Translations under genes and position numbers: made by a program
Notes under the pieces: generated by a model
The model's database searches: none
What the model saw: only the letters and a program-made list of their open reading frames with translations
What the model was told of the DNA's origin: nothing
Shown here: one piece after another, positions 1-12,100 of the stretch
Layout: each line of letters begins with the position of its first letter
Numbering within the stretch: the stretch's first letter is position 1
Assembly (NCBI GenBank): GCA_024138015.1
Contig: JAMXBB010000012.1
Span: 21,731,882 to 21,795,881, forward strand
Length of the DNA stretch: 64,000 bases
Reading direction: 5' to 3'
Source: Lumnitzera littorea
Lineage: Eukaryota; Streptophyta; Magnoliopsida; Myrtales; Combretaceae

Positions 1-613
1 TGTAAAATTACCTATTCGCTCTTGATATTATTAAATTAGATTATTGTAGTACGTATTTTAATAGTTTTTCTCAATATGTTTTAAGGGTATTTATCAAAAA
101 TATAAAAAGAGCAAAAACCTACTAGGATTTAAATGATATAGATATAGATATGATTGATCATAAAATCCTTCTTTTTGTCATTTTCTATTTTATTTCTCTC
201 TCCTTTATATTAATAAGTCTATTAATAATTTTATTTTTCTATTATATTATTTTTTAATATAAGCAGGCTAAATCGATGAGTTGAATCATATCCTTCAGGC
301 CGATTCATGATTTAGAAAGGCCCCATACACGGTAGATAGATGGCTGAAATCAATATCTCAAAGTTAGAATGGTATAAAGGATCAATGTAAATTGAGGATT
401 GGAGAAATTTGTACCTACTTATAGCAAATATGGAAGCAAAGATGTGATTACGTTTTTAATTATAAGCTACCAAACCATGAGCACTTGATAATAACCATAC
501 AATTTGTTGTGATGGAATTTTGGTAGATGCATAAAAGTAATGTAGGTATGCAGCATCTTGGTTCTCCTACTAAGTCTCATGAGTTATTGATTAAAACATG
601 TTAGCCGGATTGA
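1..613. other. AT-rich flank, probably decayed LINE sequence
   Basis: No open gene is visible. The sequence leads in the same direction into the RNase H-like remnant that begins near 614, so it may be the degraded end of the same LINE-type element or gene. That link is inference: I could not recognise a reverse-transcriptase motif here. Confidence 0.3.
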
Positions 614-670
614 GCTATGTAGATGCCTCCTCCTCTAGGGTATGTTAAGTTGAATTGTGACGGAGCCTGC

Positions 671-3604
671 TGTAAGCCCCAAAGTTAAGCTAATTGATCG
701 TAGCATTGAACTTAGAACGTAAGGTTTTGGATGATCGGTTAAGGAATCCGATCAAACCCCAAATTATAAACTATTAAGAGAAATATTAGTAAAAATAACC
801 CCGTAAACTTGAATTTAAAAAAATAAGTAATAAAATAAGAGACTATAAAATTTTCAAATTTTAAGCATAATAATTGCCAATTACTGAAAAGGCAAAAAGT
901 GTAATCTAATAACTGATAAATTACTAGAGATAGATTATATGTATACTAAAAATTTTAGAATGACCAAAATAATAATTAGGAATGTTCACGTGTACCCCAC
1001 ATGTATTTACGTGTAGATAAAAATACGCGAAATTACTTAAATTAGCCAAAAACTTAGTAAATAATTAAAGAAAATTATAAATCAATTGTGGAAAAATCAG
1101 AAGAGTGTAGAATGATGCAAAGTTGGTCGTGGCAAGTCAGAATATGAAAAAGAAAAATCAACCAATTAAATTAGAACAACACAAAAGCCAAAAATTTAGG
1201 GATAAGGCAATTGTCTTGTCCAAATTAATGCACAATAATTGAACTAAAGCCCTATAAATAGCAGGAAAATTTCCAGAACTCATTTGGGCAGTGAGGAATC
1301 TAAGAAAAATCGTGAGATCCAAAAGTTTGAGAGAAAATTCAGAAAACAAAAAAAGAAAAGAAAACTGTGCAGATTGGGCAAGTGAGCCAAACCCACATCT
1401 CACCACCGCCTGGGACCGAGCCATCACCACCACCCCACTCCAGACCCACTGCCTGGGCCGACTGACAAGCTTGGACCGGGCTTAGACAGCCAGAAAGCAT
1501 CGAACTAGGTGAGTCCCACAATTGTCCCGATTTTGTATAATTTAGTAAAATTAGTTATTTTGCCCAGAAAATTATAAAACTTGTTATTCTAGGGTGTTAT
1601 TGTATGTAGATTTAGGGAAAAATAGTGATTTAGTTTTATCAAGTCTGAAAATATAGGGTCCTTAAGAAATCATGCAAAACCAAGCATGATTAGAACGAAA
1701 AATAAATAGGCTTAGGAGTGTAGTTTGGAGCTCAATTTTTTTCTGTAGGATGCTCATATGATGTAGAATAGTGCTATGAAGCCATTTTTTTTAAATTAAT
1801 TTTTGAAATTTTTAAGTTAATTTTTAGCCCTAAAATGATAGAAAAATTGGGTGATTTGGGGTTAATTAGGTGATTAAGATGTTAATTACTGATTTAGATA
1901 TTAATTAGATGTTTAAGGATGTTAATCTCTGATGTAGAACCCTAATCTTAACCTTTGGAGTATTAAGCATGGTTAATTTAGGAAATTAGGTAATTAATAT
2001 AAGAAATTAGTAATATGTGAAATTGTAAATTAATAAATTTAAAAAAATAGGGTTACTTAGATAATATTAGAGTAAAAATCAGAATAATATTAAATCTAAA
2101 TTAAGATTGAATTTTAGGTAATTATATAAAAAAGTAAGATTTTCTCACATCGGGGATAAATTCGATACCTTAATTAAGACTAGCGTGTATCGAATAGCTT
2201 AGAATACTAAATTAAAACCCAATAGGATATTTGAATACTTGAGCTTAATGTGATTAATTTCACATTAGGATTCGAGCATGTTTAGGACTTAGAAATCGAA
2301 CTAAAACCTAATTTAGAAATCGACGTGGAAATCGACGTGGAAATTGAACCCGAACCCGAACCTAACCTCAAACCTAGAATAATTATAAAAGACTTAAGAC
2401 CTAGATAATTAAGTATATTAAACCTTAAACAACACATAACAATAAGCGTTATAGGATAAAATGAACTTATAATATTTATATGAAAAGCTGAAACCATGTT
2501 TGTGTTATAGGAATGATCGGCGATGGTCTGAGCAAATCGGACCTCGAGTGAGTGAGTGAGGGGTCGAGGTAAGTTGGGATTAATACGATGCTGTATTTTG
2601 GAGGCTTAAGATTATGCTTGGTTGTGCTTGTTAGATAGTTGAATGTGTGCATATGCTTGATTATGGGTAATGCTATGATTCTGTTTGTTGCTTTGGCACG
2701 TATTGTATGAATTGTATGAAAGGATTGATCACCCAAAACTGGACTTAATCAAATATCTGATCGGTAATCATAATCAGACATGCATGGCAACCCATTAGGG
2801 GAACTTAGGACTCTCCGGCTAAATACCGACCCTTTTCGGAAGGGATAGCGCAGGATTGCAAAATGGTCCCTTCTTCATCCTCAGTCGAACTAAATGACAA
2901 GAGAGGAGGTCGCGGTGAGGGTGAAGACAGTGGTTCGAAGGTAGTCGCGGAAGGAGTAAGGTCTCCATTACATAAGCCTGGGTTTGATCGTGAGCTGTTG
3001 CATTAACGGCAACTCCTCAATCTGGATTAAAGCGAGCGCAATTTCTCTAATCTTACGACAGGCCAGACAACGTCGTGCGATGGCATTTGCTTACACATGC
3101 ATTGCACTTAATAAGTGATTAAAAATCTTGTTGTGTGTATGGTATAGTTTTAAGTCCTCCGTTCTAACTTATCGAGCTGTAGTTGCTCACATCCCTATAG
3201 ACGTCGTACAAGTGCTGGCTAAAAAGCGGCAAACAATTACTTTGAAGCTAGCAACTGCTGGATCCTGGGGAGTGAAGAAAAACATTTGAAAAATGAACAT
3301 ATATTTTTAAGGTTTAAGCTTTTACTTTAGAACTTCTCATTTTTGAATAATGTAATAACTAGGAAACATATTTTGGAGAAATATTGCAAACGATAATTGT
3401 AATAACTAAATTATAGTGAATATATATTTCCTCACTTTCTTAGATAAATGATTTATTTAAATTATAAACTATTTACTTTAAAGCGGGTTGGTTGTGGACG
3501 CCTTGTGTAGATCAGGTCTAAGATAGCGGTTGTAAGGCCAATTTCTATCTTAGGATGGTTTACACGGCGGGGTTGTTACGACTCTGCCCCTTTGAGGCGT
3601 GATA
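671..3604 (+). mobile_element. Solo LTR, 2934 bp, family A (gypsy-like), with TSD CCTGC
   Basis: The element starts TGTAAGCCCC and ends GGCGTGATA, a one-base decay of the GGCGTGACA end seen in its relatives. It is flanked by the perfect direct repeat CCTGC (666-670 and 3605-3609). No gag or pol sequence is present, so it is a solo LTR left by LTR-LTR recombination. Orientation follows from a TATA box at 1253-1260 on the plus strand and from the GGCGTGACA end, which in plant gypsy elements usually precedes the primer-binding site. A GC-richer block (about 2760-3290) stands out from the AT-rich rest and is shared with the other family members. By eye it is roughly 90% identical to the copy at 28494-31405 over its first 100 bases. 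Assignment to a chromovirus-like lineage is inference from LTR length and ends only. Confidence 0.88.
1253..1260 (+). promoter_or_regulatory. TATA box of the solo LTR (671-3604)
   Basis: The sequence CCCTATAAATAGC lies about 580 bp inside the LTR and is followed by a leader that becomes GC-rich (1380-1500). A splice-donor-like GGTGAGTCC follows at about 1508. The equivalent position holds a TATAAATA in the copies at 4309-7243 and 28494-31405, which supports a retained Pol II promoter. Activity is untested. Confidence 0.6.
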
Positions 3605-4058
3605 CCTGCAACACAAAGAAAGATACAGTAGGGTATGGGATTGTTTGTCGCGACAATGAGGGAACCTTTCTTGGAGCGACTTGCAATTCATTTGCAATTA
3701 CATACCCCTTTCACATAGAAGCTTTAGTTGTTCAGGAAGCTCTCGTGATGGCTAAGAGAAAGAGATGGAGGAAAGTGATAATAGAATTCGACTCTTCCAT
3801 TGTTGTGTAATGTGTGCAGTATAAGAAGACAACATGGAGCATTTCACATGTTGTTGCTAATATTAATAAATTGAAAGAATCTTTTGAATCTTGTTAGTTT
3901 GTTTTGATAAACCATAAGGCTAATTTATGTGCTAATTGGGTAGCCTCTTTAAGTAAAAAGGGTTTGAGCATGTGTATTAAGAATTGTAATCCTCCAAGCC
4001 TTTTGGCTAGATTGTTGCATTGGGATCATGTACCTCGTACTCTAGGATCTCTATAACT

Positions 4059-4308
4059 TGTTGTTTTTTTTCAGTATTATAAAGCAATTTATGCTAAAGC
4101 TTCAATAATATGTAAAATTTAGATTAAATAAAAGGAAGTGTAAAGACCTTGATATGTGTAAAACCATTTACAACTTGTGGAATAGTGAGGCCTAAAAATT
4201 AGAATTATAGTGCTATTAGGAAGTATGGAGAGGAGACAGGGAGAAGAAAGTGGATGTTGGGATGGTACACATAACATAATTTCAAGATTGGAAGAGACTA
4301 ATGGGCGA
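4059..4308. other. Short spacer between RNase H remnant and inverted LTR
   Basis: AT-rich sequence with no recognisable gene. It separates two family A LTRs that point towards each other. Confidence 0.5.
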
Positions 4309-7243
4309 GATTACGCCTCAAAGCTATAGAGTCACAATAGTCCCGTTATGTAAATCAACCTATGATAGTAATTAATCTCACAGTCTCTATCGTAGATATA
4401 ATTCAAACAAGGCGTCTACGACTCTTTACTTTAAAGTGAATAGCTCAATCAAAATTTTTTTTACTAACATTTACAAAAAAAGGCCAGAACCTTAAGTTAT
4501 AAATACATGATTACATTCAGATTATTTGATAATCCTAGGAAATTATATATGTTAATAGACATCTCATAATATTAGTTTATAAACCTAAAAGTACTAACAA
4601 GACATTTGAAAGATTCGATTATATAGCCAATTGATCTTCACCCCCATAGCTTCAAAAGAAAACTAACCTTAGGATAATTAAATCATAGCATGTTAATCAA
4701 AACCTACGAGAAAGTTTATAAGGGTATGAGCAACTACAGCTTAGTAAGTCAGGTTGAAGACTTATGAATATATAATAAACACAAACAGGGTTATCAAACA
4801 ATTAATTATATGCAATGTAACAGTCATCACACAACATGGTTTAGTTTGTTGTAAAATCATAATAATTTCACCCGCTCTAATATGAGTTGAAAAGTTTTTA
4901 TATTTATACAATAATTCATAACCAAACCAAAGTTTGTGCAATAGAAACATTGCTCTCCCTGCCTCCGCCCACCCTCGGCGACTATCCTTTAAATCATTGT
5001 CCTCATCTTTATTGCAACCTTCTCTCCTATCACTTAGTTTGAGTAAGGATAAAGAAAAGACTATTATACTATCTAACATTATCTTTTTCGAAAATATTAG
5101 TGTTTGGTTAGAGAATTCTATTGGTCCTCTAAAGGGTTGCAATGCATATCTAATTAAGGTATTTAGATCAGTTATGATTAAGTACAGTTAAGGTGATCAT
5201 ACAATTTCACACTATTCAATTAACATCAATCACTGATACACAATACAGATTTTCAGCACGAAATTAGATATACAAGTACATGTATATATAACTATTTACA
5301 AATACAGTCATATACAATCCTAAGTCTCCAAATATTTTAAAAATAGTATCCAAAATATGATAAAATATTGGACTCAACTTACTTAGAATCCTTGATTCAC
5401 TTATTCAACTTATCGTAGGTCGACTTGTCTTCGCATCTCCTATAATATAAATACTCTTTTAGTATTTATATCTTTATGTTATATATCAACTTTAGATTAT
5501 GATTTAACTAAAGTTTCCACATATATATATATATATTATTATTTATTGTCGATTCATTTTAGGTTAATTTTGGATTCAGTTTCTGAATCCGATTTCAATT
5601 TAGGTTCTAAATCAATTCTAACCATGGGTATTATATGTAAATGCTAAAAATGCGTTCCAAACCTTAATATGAAATTAATTATATTAGGCTCGAGTATCAT
5701 AAATATTACTTTTGGTTTTTAATCAATATTCTAGTTTATATGGTACTTTCTAATCCTCATTTATATACTAAATTTACTCTTGATATGAGAAAATTTTATA
5801 TTTTTCATATAATTATCTAAATTTATGTTTCCTACCAGATTTATTATATATTAATATTAATATTATATTCTCCATTTTAACCTATTATTTTATATTTATC
5901 AAAATTCCAATTCCTCATACTCTTAAAATTACATATATTTATTATATAATACTCCTAATAATCACATATAACACTCTAAATATTACAATTACCAAACGAC
6001 CTTAGATATGAACATCTTAAAATACCTAATTACATACTAAATTAGTAATTATTCAATTAACCATTAATTAAGCCTAAATCACTAATTATATATACATTTT
6101 AAAGGTTTAAAAATTACTTAAAATTTTTGAAAATTCATTTTTGAAAAATAAGGTTTCATAGCATTGTTCTATATCTTTTAAGTAGTTTACACAAAAATTT
6201 TGAGTCTAAAACTACATTAATAAAACTATTTATTTATAAATCGAAATATACTCGATTTTATATGGTTTCTTAAGCACCATGTATTTCTAGATATAATTAA
6301 CTCAAACCAATATTTTTTCCTAAATCTACATACATAAAAACATGAAAATACTAAATTTCACAAATTTTTGAATAAAATTGATAATTTTAGCAAATTAAAC
6401 AAATTCTAACAAAATCAAACTCACTTGACTGTTAGACTTTCAGCTACCAGTGGTGGTGCTAAGGGTATTGACTAATCGAGGTAGTGGTGGGAAGGTGCTT
6501 TGGTGGCAATGATTCGATTTCAGTTGGTCATGGGTTATGGGTTTGGTTTAAGTACCTTAATTACATAGATTTTTTATAATTTTTTTAAAAGTAACCCTAA
6601 CTCACTCTTTTTTAGTTCTCAGAATTTTTTCCACACTCTAACTAACCAAATGAGTTTGTGAAGAAGTTTAGGTATTTATAGAGCTTTATAGGATTTTATT
6701 CTTTAAATTGTGTTGACAATTGGCTTATCTCTTTCCAAATTAACTTTCTAGTTAGGTTATTTTTATTGGCTAAATTTTTTTCTTTCTTCCCTAACCTACC
6801 ACGACCTTGATTTGGATAATTCACTACTTTTCTAATTTTTTTAATTTTTCCTTAGTTTTTTTTTTAATAATTTTCTTTAATTATTTGGCATCTTTCTAGT
6901 ATTTTAGGTAATTTTACGTATTTTCACCTATATGTAAATATATATTTAGTACAAATAAATACTCCTAAATATTATTTTGAGTGTGTATATAATTTATCTC
7001 TAGCGACTTGTTAATTATCAAAATTCATTTTACGTATTTTCAATAAATAACAGATAATATACTTATAATTTGATATTATAATATTCTATTATTTTATTAC
7101 TAATTTTCTTAAATTCAAACTTATAGAATCACTTTTACTAATATTTCTAATGTTATTATAATAATTTAGACTCGATTGAATCTTTTAATCGATCACTCTA
7201 AACTTTACGTATTAAATCCGATCTTACAATTATGGGGCTTACA
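4309..7243 (-). mobile_element. Solo LTR, family A, older copy, inverted
   Basis: The left end (TTACGCCTCAAAG... at about 4311) is a decayed form of TGTCACGCCC, and the right end is GGGGCTTACA at 7234-7243, so the copy lies on the minus strand. A reverse-complement TATA box sits at 6673-6680, matching the TATA position in the 671-3604 copy. The flanks GGCGA and TTTCT do not match, so the target duplication has decayed or the left end was rearranged. Divergence from the other copies is clearly higher by eye, and most CG sites have become TG or CA, as expected for an old methylated element. No internal region is present. Confidence 0.75.
6673..6680 (-). promoter_or_regulatory. TATA box of inverted LTR (4309-7243)
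   Basis: TATAAATA on the minus strand, in the same LTR position as in the copies at 671 and 28494. Confidence 0.45.
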
Positions 7244-8465
7244 TTTCTAACTCTATTTGAAAAAGTTTTGTCCTCAAAACTTCTATATATCTAGATTACA
7301 CTTAAATAACCAAAAGCATTAATCACATACTTTTAGTAACCTATATTATGTTAATTTACTTTCATTTGACTCTCTTTAATGTTAAAGTATCCAAATTATT
7401 TATTTTTATTTGACTCTCTCTCTCTCTCAATTATTTCTTTTAATTTGACTCTCTAAATTATTTCTATTTATTTTTTTTTTAACTCTATCGATACTCTATT
7501 TCACTCTTACAATTTTTTTTATCATTTTGTATTATATTACTTAGCCCAGGTATGTACCAATATACATATTTATTTGTAATTTCATTCATGGTAATGTCAA
7601 TTGTGTGTAGCGAGAAATATATATATATACATCTTTTCACAACATTTCCAGTTTCAACATTACGGCCATGTTGCATTTAGAGCACATCCTTACAAAGAGT
7701 GCAATATTCATATTTGTCTAAAGTTTGTATATCAATACAATTTCTTTGTGTGTTTACTTTCCTTCATCACTACATTGTATTTTACATTTGAATAATTGCC
7801 AATGTTTCAATATTTTGTTGAACTGTAAGTTTATAAGTTTTAATATTTGAAAGGTTAAATGGTTTGTCTACATTAAGTTGTTAAAGTTGTAATTCATCGT
7901 TTTTAAGGCCTATCCCACTTTGAACATCAATTGTGTTAACTTTGTTATGTATCATTTCATTATTAATTGTGCATTTTTTTCCTTTTTTTTTTTTCAATAA
8001 GGGAATCAATGTCTTAATCTGGAGTATAAAATTGTATTAATGCCAAATTTAATCAATTTATATTACACAATTTGTGTATGTTTCTTCCTTAATTCTTATC
8101 TCTTTATTCGTTTTTTAGTGTATGTACGATTGTTTTCCTTTTTGTGATTATAGCAATTAGCTTATGGTGTAATGTAATAGTACCCAATGAATGCCCAACC
8201 TAAGAAGGAAAAAGAGCCTAATTATGATCACCAAGCACCATCTTACTGCAATAAGATCATATTTAAAACATTTCTTTCATTCTGCCTTTCCAATTTATTT
8301 CGCTTCGATGAAGTCTTTCTTTGCTTTTGTAGATTTAAGGCTTACGCTTTTATCCATTTTCGTCTTGTTAAGGTTTACAACTATTATTGTTATTTATTTC
8401 AAAATTTCTAATACTATAGTAAAATTTGTTATTTTCCACTTTTATTTCCACATATAGTTCTATAA
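7244..8465. other. AT-rich non-genic stretch
   Basis: Only short chance reading frames, homopolymer runs and CT/AT microsatellite-like tracts (for example CTCTCTCTCT near 7414) are seen. I recognise no gene or element. Confidence 0.5.
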
Positions 8466-8552
8466 CTATAGGAGTTTTATTANAATCTTTTAACCAATTA
8501 CTCTAAACTTTATATATTAAATTTGATTTTATAATTGCAAGGCTTATAAGAG
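8466..8552 (-). mobile_element. Fragment of family A LTR (U3 start)
   Basis: The stretch from about 8484 to 8552 aligns by eye with 7170-7243, including the run ending in AAGGCTTATA, a decayed GGGGCTTACA. Only the outermost 70-90 bp are recognisable. The single ambiguous base of the window (N at 8483) lies here. Confidence 0.6.
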
Positions 8553-8741
8553 AGAGAAATGAGGATTGAGAGGAAAGAGAAAAAAAAGAAAATAATATAT
8601 TTATTTATTACTTATAATTTTAACATTATTTTTTTATTAAATAATATTAAATATAAGATAAATAGATAATTTTAAATATGATAATTACTTAAATTGTAAA
8701 TGGCGTTAATAATATATAGATAAACCATCATCTATTTTAAA

Positions 8742-8765
8742 AATATATATATATATATATATATA
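8742..8765. repeat. (AT)n microsatellite
   Basis: About 12 uninterrupted AT units in AT-rich sequence just before the first U6-bearing unit. Confidence 0.9.
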
Positions 8766-8976
8766 CCACATCAAAAGGTTAATCTTGTAGCGTTTTTACA
8801 TTATTTTATTATTAAAACCCTACACTACGCTACATCTTCTGTCTTCTTTTTTAAGTCCCTCCGTCGTCAAAAAATTTAACTTGCAGAGGTTTTAACCTAC
8901 CTTAGTAACCATGGCCAATGCTTCAAAGAGGGCTTGGCTCAGGGTTAGGCCCTAAAGTCAGTAGACGCGGCTGCTT

Positions 8977-9073
8977 ACGACGTCGTTTGTAGGTAGCTGC
9001 AGTGAAGAGTCCCACATCAAGAAATTGTAAAGATGCTTTCTTCCTCATATGCCGCTGCAGTGACTAACAGGTT
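8977..9073 (+). promoter_or_regulatory. U6 copy 1 promoter
   Basis: The plant upstream sequence element GTCCCACATCA is at 9009-9019, starting 65 bp before the U6 start. This is the spacing known for Pol III-transcribed plant U6 genes. A palindrome ACGACGTCGT is at 8977-8986 (about -97). The TATA box expected near -30 is poor (CCTCATATGCC, about 9043-9053). Confidence 0.7.
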
Positions 9074-9093
9074 GTCTCTTCGGAGACATCTGA

Positions 9094-9125
<32 letters not shown>

Positions 9126-9175
9126 GGCCCCTGCGCAAGGATGACACGCACAAATCGAGAAATGGTCCAAATTTT
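9074..9175 (+). ncRNA. U6: U6 spliceosomal snRNA, copy 1
   Basis: The spliceosomal U6 RNA pairs with the 5' splice site and with U4 and U2 snRNAs. The sequence opens with the 5' stem-loop GTCTCTTCGGAGACATC and contains the invariant ACAGAGA box and the AGC triad (GATTAGCATGG). It carries the internal stem region and ends CGAGAAATGGTCCAAATTTT, which matches plant U6 along its roughly 102 nt. The 5' stem has T in place of C and A in place of G relative to the usual GTCCCTTCGGGGAC, changes that keep the stem paired. A run of ten T at 9172-9181 serves as the Pol III terminator and Lsm-binding tail. Confidence 0.95.
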
Positions 9176-9181
9176 TTTTTG
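9172..9181 (+). terminator. Pol III T-tract terminator, U6 copy 1
   Basis: An uninterrupted T run directly after the U6 3' end. Confidence 0.85.
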
Positions 9182-12100
9182 TTTCTTTTACTCTTTTCTT
9201 GGTTCGTCTTGTCTTTTGTTTGCTAGAGTTAAGGTCTTCATGCATCCAGTTAATTCCGTTAGGGTTTGATTATGTTTTAACGGGGTTTATTTGCTTCCTG
9301 TGCCATTTGAACCATGAATTCAATTTATATTTGAATACTTCGAAGGCTCCAAACATTTTGTTAATTGGGAACTTAAAATGTTATAAGTTGCAGATTATTC
9401 ATTGTATTCTACTCTGTGGTAAAGATTTCAAGTTTCCTTAGGACCATTACCCCTTTTCTGTAAGAGCAGGTGTACCGTGGAAAGGGATAATAGATCAAAT
9501 AATCCTATATAATAAATTAAAAATTACAGATAGTAAAGATGGTCTAAAATCAACTCTACTGAGCTTGATAACAGTTCCTGCACTTGTGTAAAACTGGATT
9601 CTTCTACTGGCCATGGGTTTAAAATCTGTAAAACTTGTTGGGATAGTGTGTATGTTTAACTTTGAGGGTGGATGCAAGATGCTGTCAAGTATAGTGAGGT
9701 TTCAAATTGAATGAGCAGAAAATGAGAAGAACCCATATGAAATGGGAAAACCACCTTACCGAAAATGTCATGTTGTGGAACAAGTTTTAAGACTTCTTCT
9801 GACCAGCATTTGTCAAAGTTGGAGATATTTCAAGAAGATTTTCCATGAAATTTGCCCGAAAGTATCTCTTGAAGTGCCAATTTGAATGCTTACCCTGGCT
9901 ATAAAAAATGCCTTTGTTGTTGTTGTTTTACTTTGTACAATATGTTTAGTGAACTTGCTTTATTGGTGCAACATTGAAAGCCTTTTCTTATAATCTGATC
10001 TAGTAACTTTGAGCAATGTAAATTCTAAGAAATATGGCCTTCTTTTTATTTTGGTATGCAGAACATTAATATCTTGTTGTTGGATAATCAAGTCCTATGG
10101 TTGATTAGTGATTCATGCAGATTTGACTTAAAGTAGTAAAAAGTTATGAAGCTCAGTTGATGGTTTATCTTTGGTTTTAGCATTTCATCGTCACCTATAT
10201 CACTACTGCAAATAATAGTACACAAAAAGATGGAATTTTGCTTGAAGATGGGATGATTGTACATTAAATTATAGGGTCGACAAATGCATTATCTTGTGTT
10301 TGACACTTGATGTTGCTTGTAAAATTTATCAGCATGAAGCTCGATTTTGCTTTCTGTGCCATCAAGTATTAGATGGTTACGCTATATATGAATATTCTTA
10401 CTAGAAAACAGAATCATGTTTCTATCAAAATCCCCACATCCTTATTACGAATCCCATGACATAGTTTGAGCCCTTTTAAGCAGTAGGGTAGATATGATGC
10501 CTAAAGAAGCACTTAATAAGTATATAGCATTTATCATTCAAGGATTATGTAATGTTTGAAAGTCTAATTATTTAACAGCTTTAGTCAGACTTTATCTACC
10601 TTGGTTTTGGAGACTCCAGAAGGGACACTGCAGGGGAAATATGGAAGTCAGAAAGTGAAAGTGTGAGTAGTTTTTCTAGTTTCTGTTGGTTTGCGTCTGC
10701 ATTATAGTATCATGAATGACACATTTCATTATGGAATTAGATATAGTGAATTCCAGTAGCATGCTTCAAGTATTCATTTTGTAATCTTGAATGGCAGATG
10801 TACCTGCCAATTAAGTTGAATCAAACATCATAATATTTACCCCTTTCCGGAATTATGTGCTCCTACATGTTTACAGATTTTGCAGTTGATGAATACAATA
10901 CGATAATCATAGACATGAAATTTTAATTGTCATTTATATAAATGTGGTATCGTTGATTGATTGTTTGTTTATGTTCCTTTGCATTAACACCTTGAGTATT
11001 TTTTTTTTTTTTTGTTTTCAATAAGAACCTTTTTCCTGTAAAATCACAAATTATGATTAAATGAAAAAGGATTTGGACTGGCAAGCAGATCTGCTGCACA
11101 CCCATGCCTTGATAGGTGTAGCATCTACATATTTGGTAGGGTATATTATGAATTGCGGGTCTATATCATTTGATGGGCCAGATTTTTTGCCCAAACTGGA
11201 CTCAATTTGCTCTAGAAAATCAAAGCTAATTGCTGTGTAAATGGGATGTGGTCAGGGCTCCGAATCAATAGACTGAAATATTCTGGATACCTAGACGAAA
11301 TGGTAGTACAATGCCAAAAATTTATTAAGATTTAAGATTCGGATCTTCCAAATGCTCAATCTCAAAGATTAGACTATTGGACATACATTGAGCAAATATA
11401 GATGAACATATTTGTAAGTTTTTTTATTTTTTGTTGGCCCGGCAAAGGTATTCGGAAGTTGTAACTTACCTATAACATATGTCAGGAATCAACATAAAGC
11501 TAGAAAAAGACAAGATGAAAATCACTGATTAGTTTACATTCAACGGTTGAATAACTGCAAACGTCTTCATCCTTTAGACCATTAGACGATATCCAAGAAT
11601 TAGTTTACATGCCCTCAGATGTGTCCAACACACATCCTCTTCTAGTTTTTTCCATTTTTTCATGGGCACAACATATAGCCTGTTTCATACATATGGGTGA
11701 CGTGTTAACCAATTCGGTATGAAAAACTAGGAAGACCGGATCTGCCCTGTCACAGAAGACATAATAAATGTTCTGCACTTCCTCCTTGAGCGAAGTGTAC
11801 CATGTATTGTGAAAGGATGACTAATATTTTCTTCATCTTTCCCAAAACCTTTGTGTTTCATTTTCCGTAAGTTATTAATTTTTCAAATGCACTTACATTT
11901 TTCACCTTTAGATTTGTTAATCATGGGAAAGTAAATGTCACATTAAGCATTTGAAACTAAATATAATTAGATCGTGAGCTTGTACTTCCTTTTTATATAT
12001 ATATGTCCATGTATGTATGCATGTGTAATGTACTGAAAATTAATTGACTTGCTTTTCATGATCTCAAACTGCTTATGGATTGACCATGAATTTCTGAATC

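Larger units (their letters stand above)
614..4058 (+). pseudogene. RNase H-like domain (plant LINE / RVT_3 type), split by a solo LTR
   Basis: The left part, 626-670, reads in one frame with a Pro-rich lead and then KLNCDGAC, which matches the first RNase H strand and its catalytic Asp (659-661). The reading resumes at 3610 with NTKKDTVGYGIVCRDNEG, and then HIEALVVQEAL with the conserved Glu, and EFDSS with the next Asp. If one copy of the 5-bp duplication CCTGC is ignored, the frame is continuous across the insertion. Downstream the homology goes on (ANWVASLSKKG, near 3935) but is broken by stops at 3808-3810 and near 3895, and it ends near 4056. This family is known from the 3' end of plant LINE ORF2 and from related cellular-looking genes. 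No function is expected now. The gene was probably already decaying, or decayed after the LTR landed three codons past the catalytic Asp. Confidence 0.75.

Noticed and set aside
1291..1521. Possible small leader proteins after the LTR TATA box (also 30627-30830)
   Set aside because: The two LTR copies share the leader sequence, but the predicted peptides diverge by frame shifts, so coding is unlikely.
4762..5191. 126- and 85-codon frames on opposite strands
   Set aside because: Both lie in the GC-richer block of the solo LTR at 4309-7243 and are not kept in the other LTR copies.
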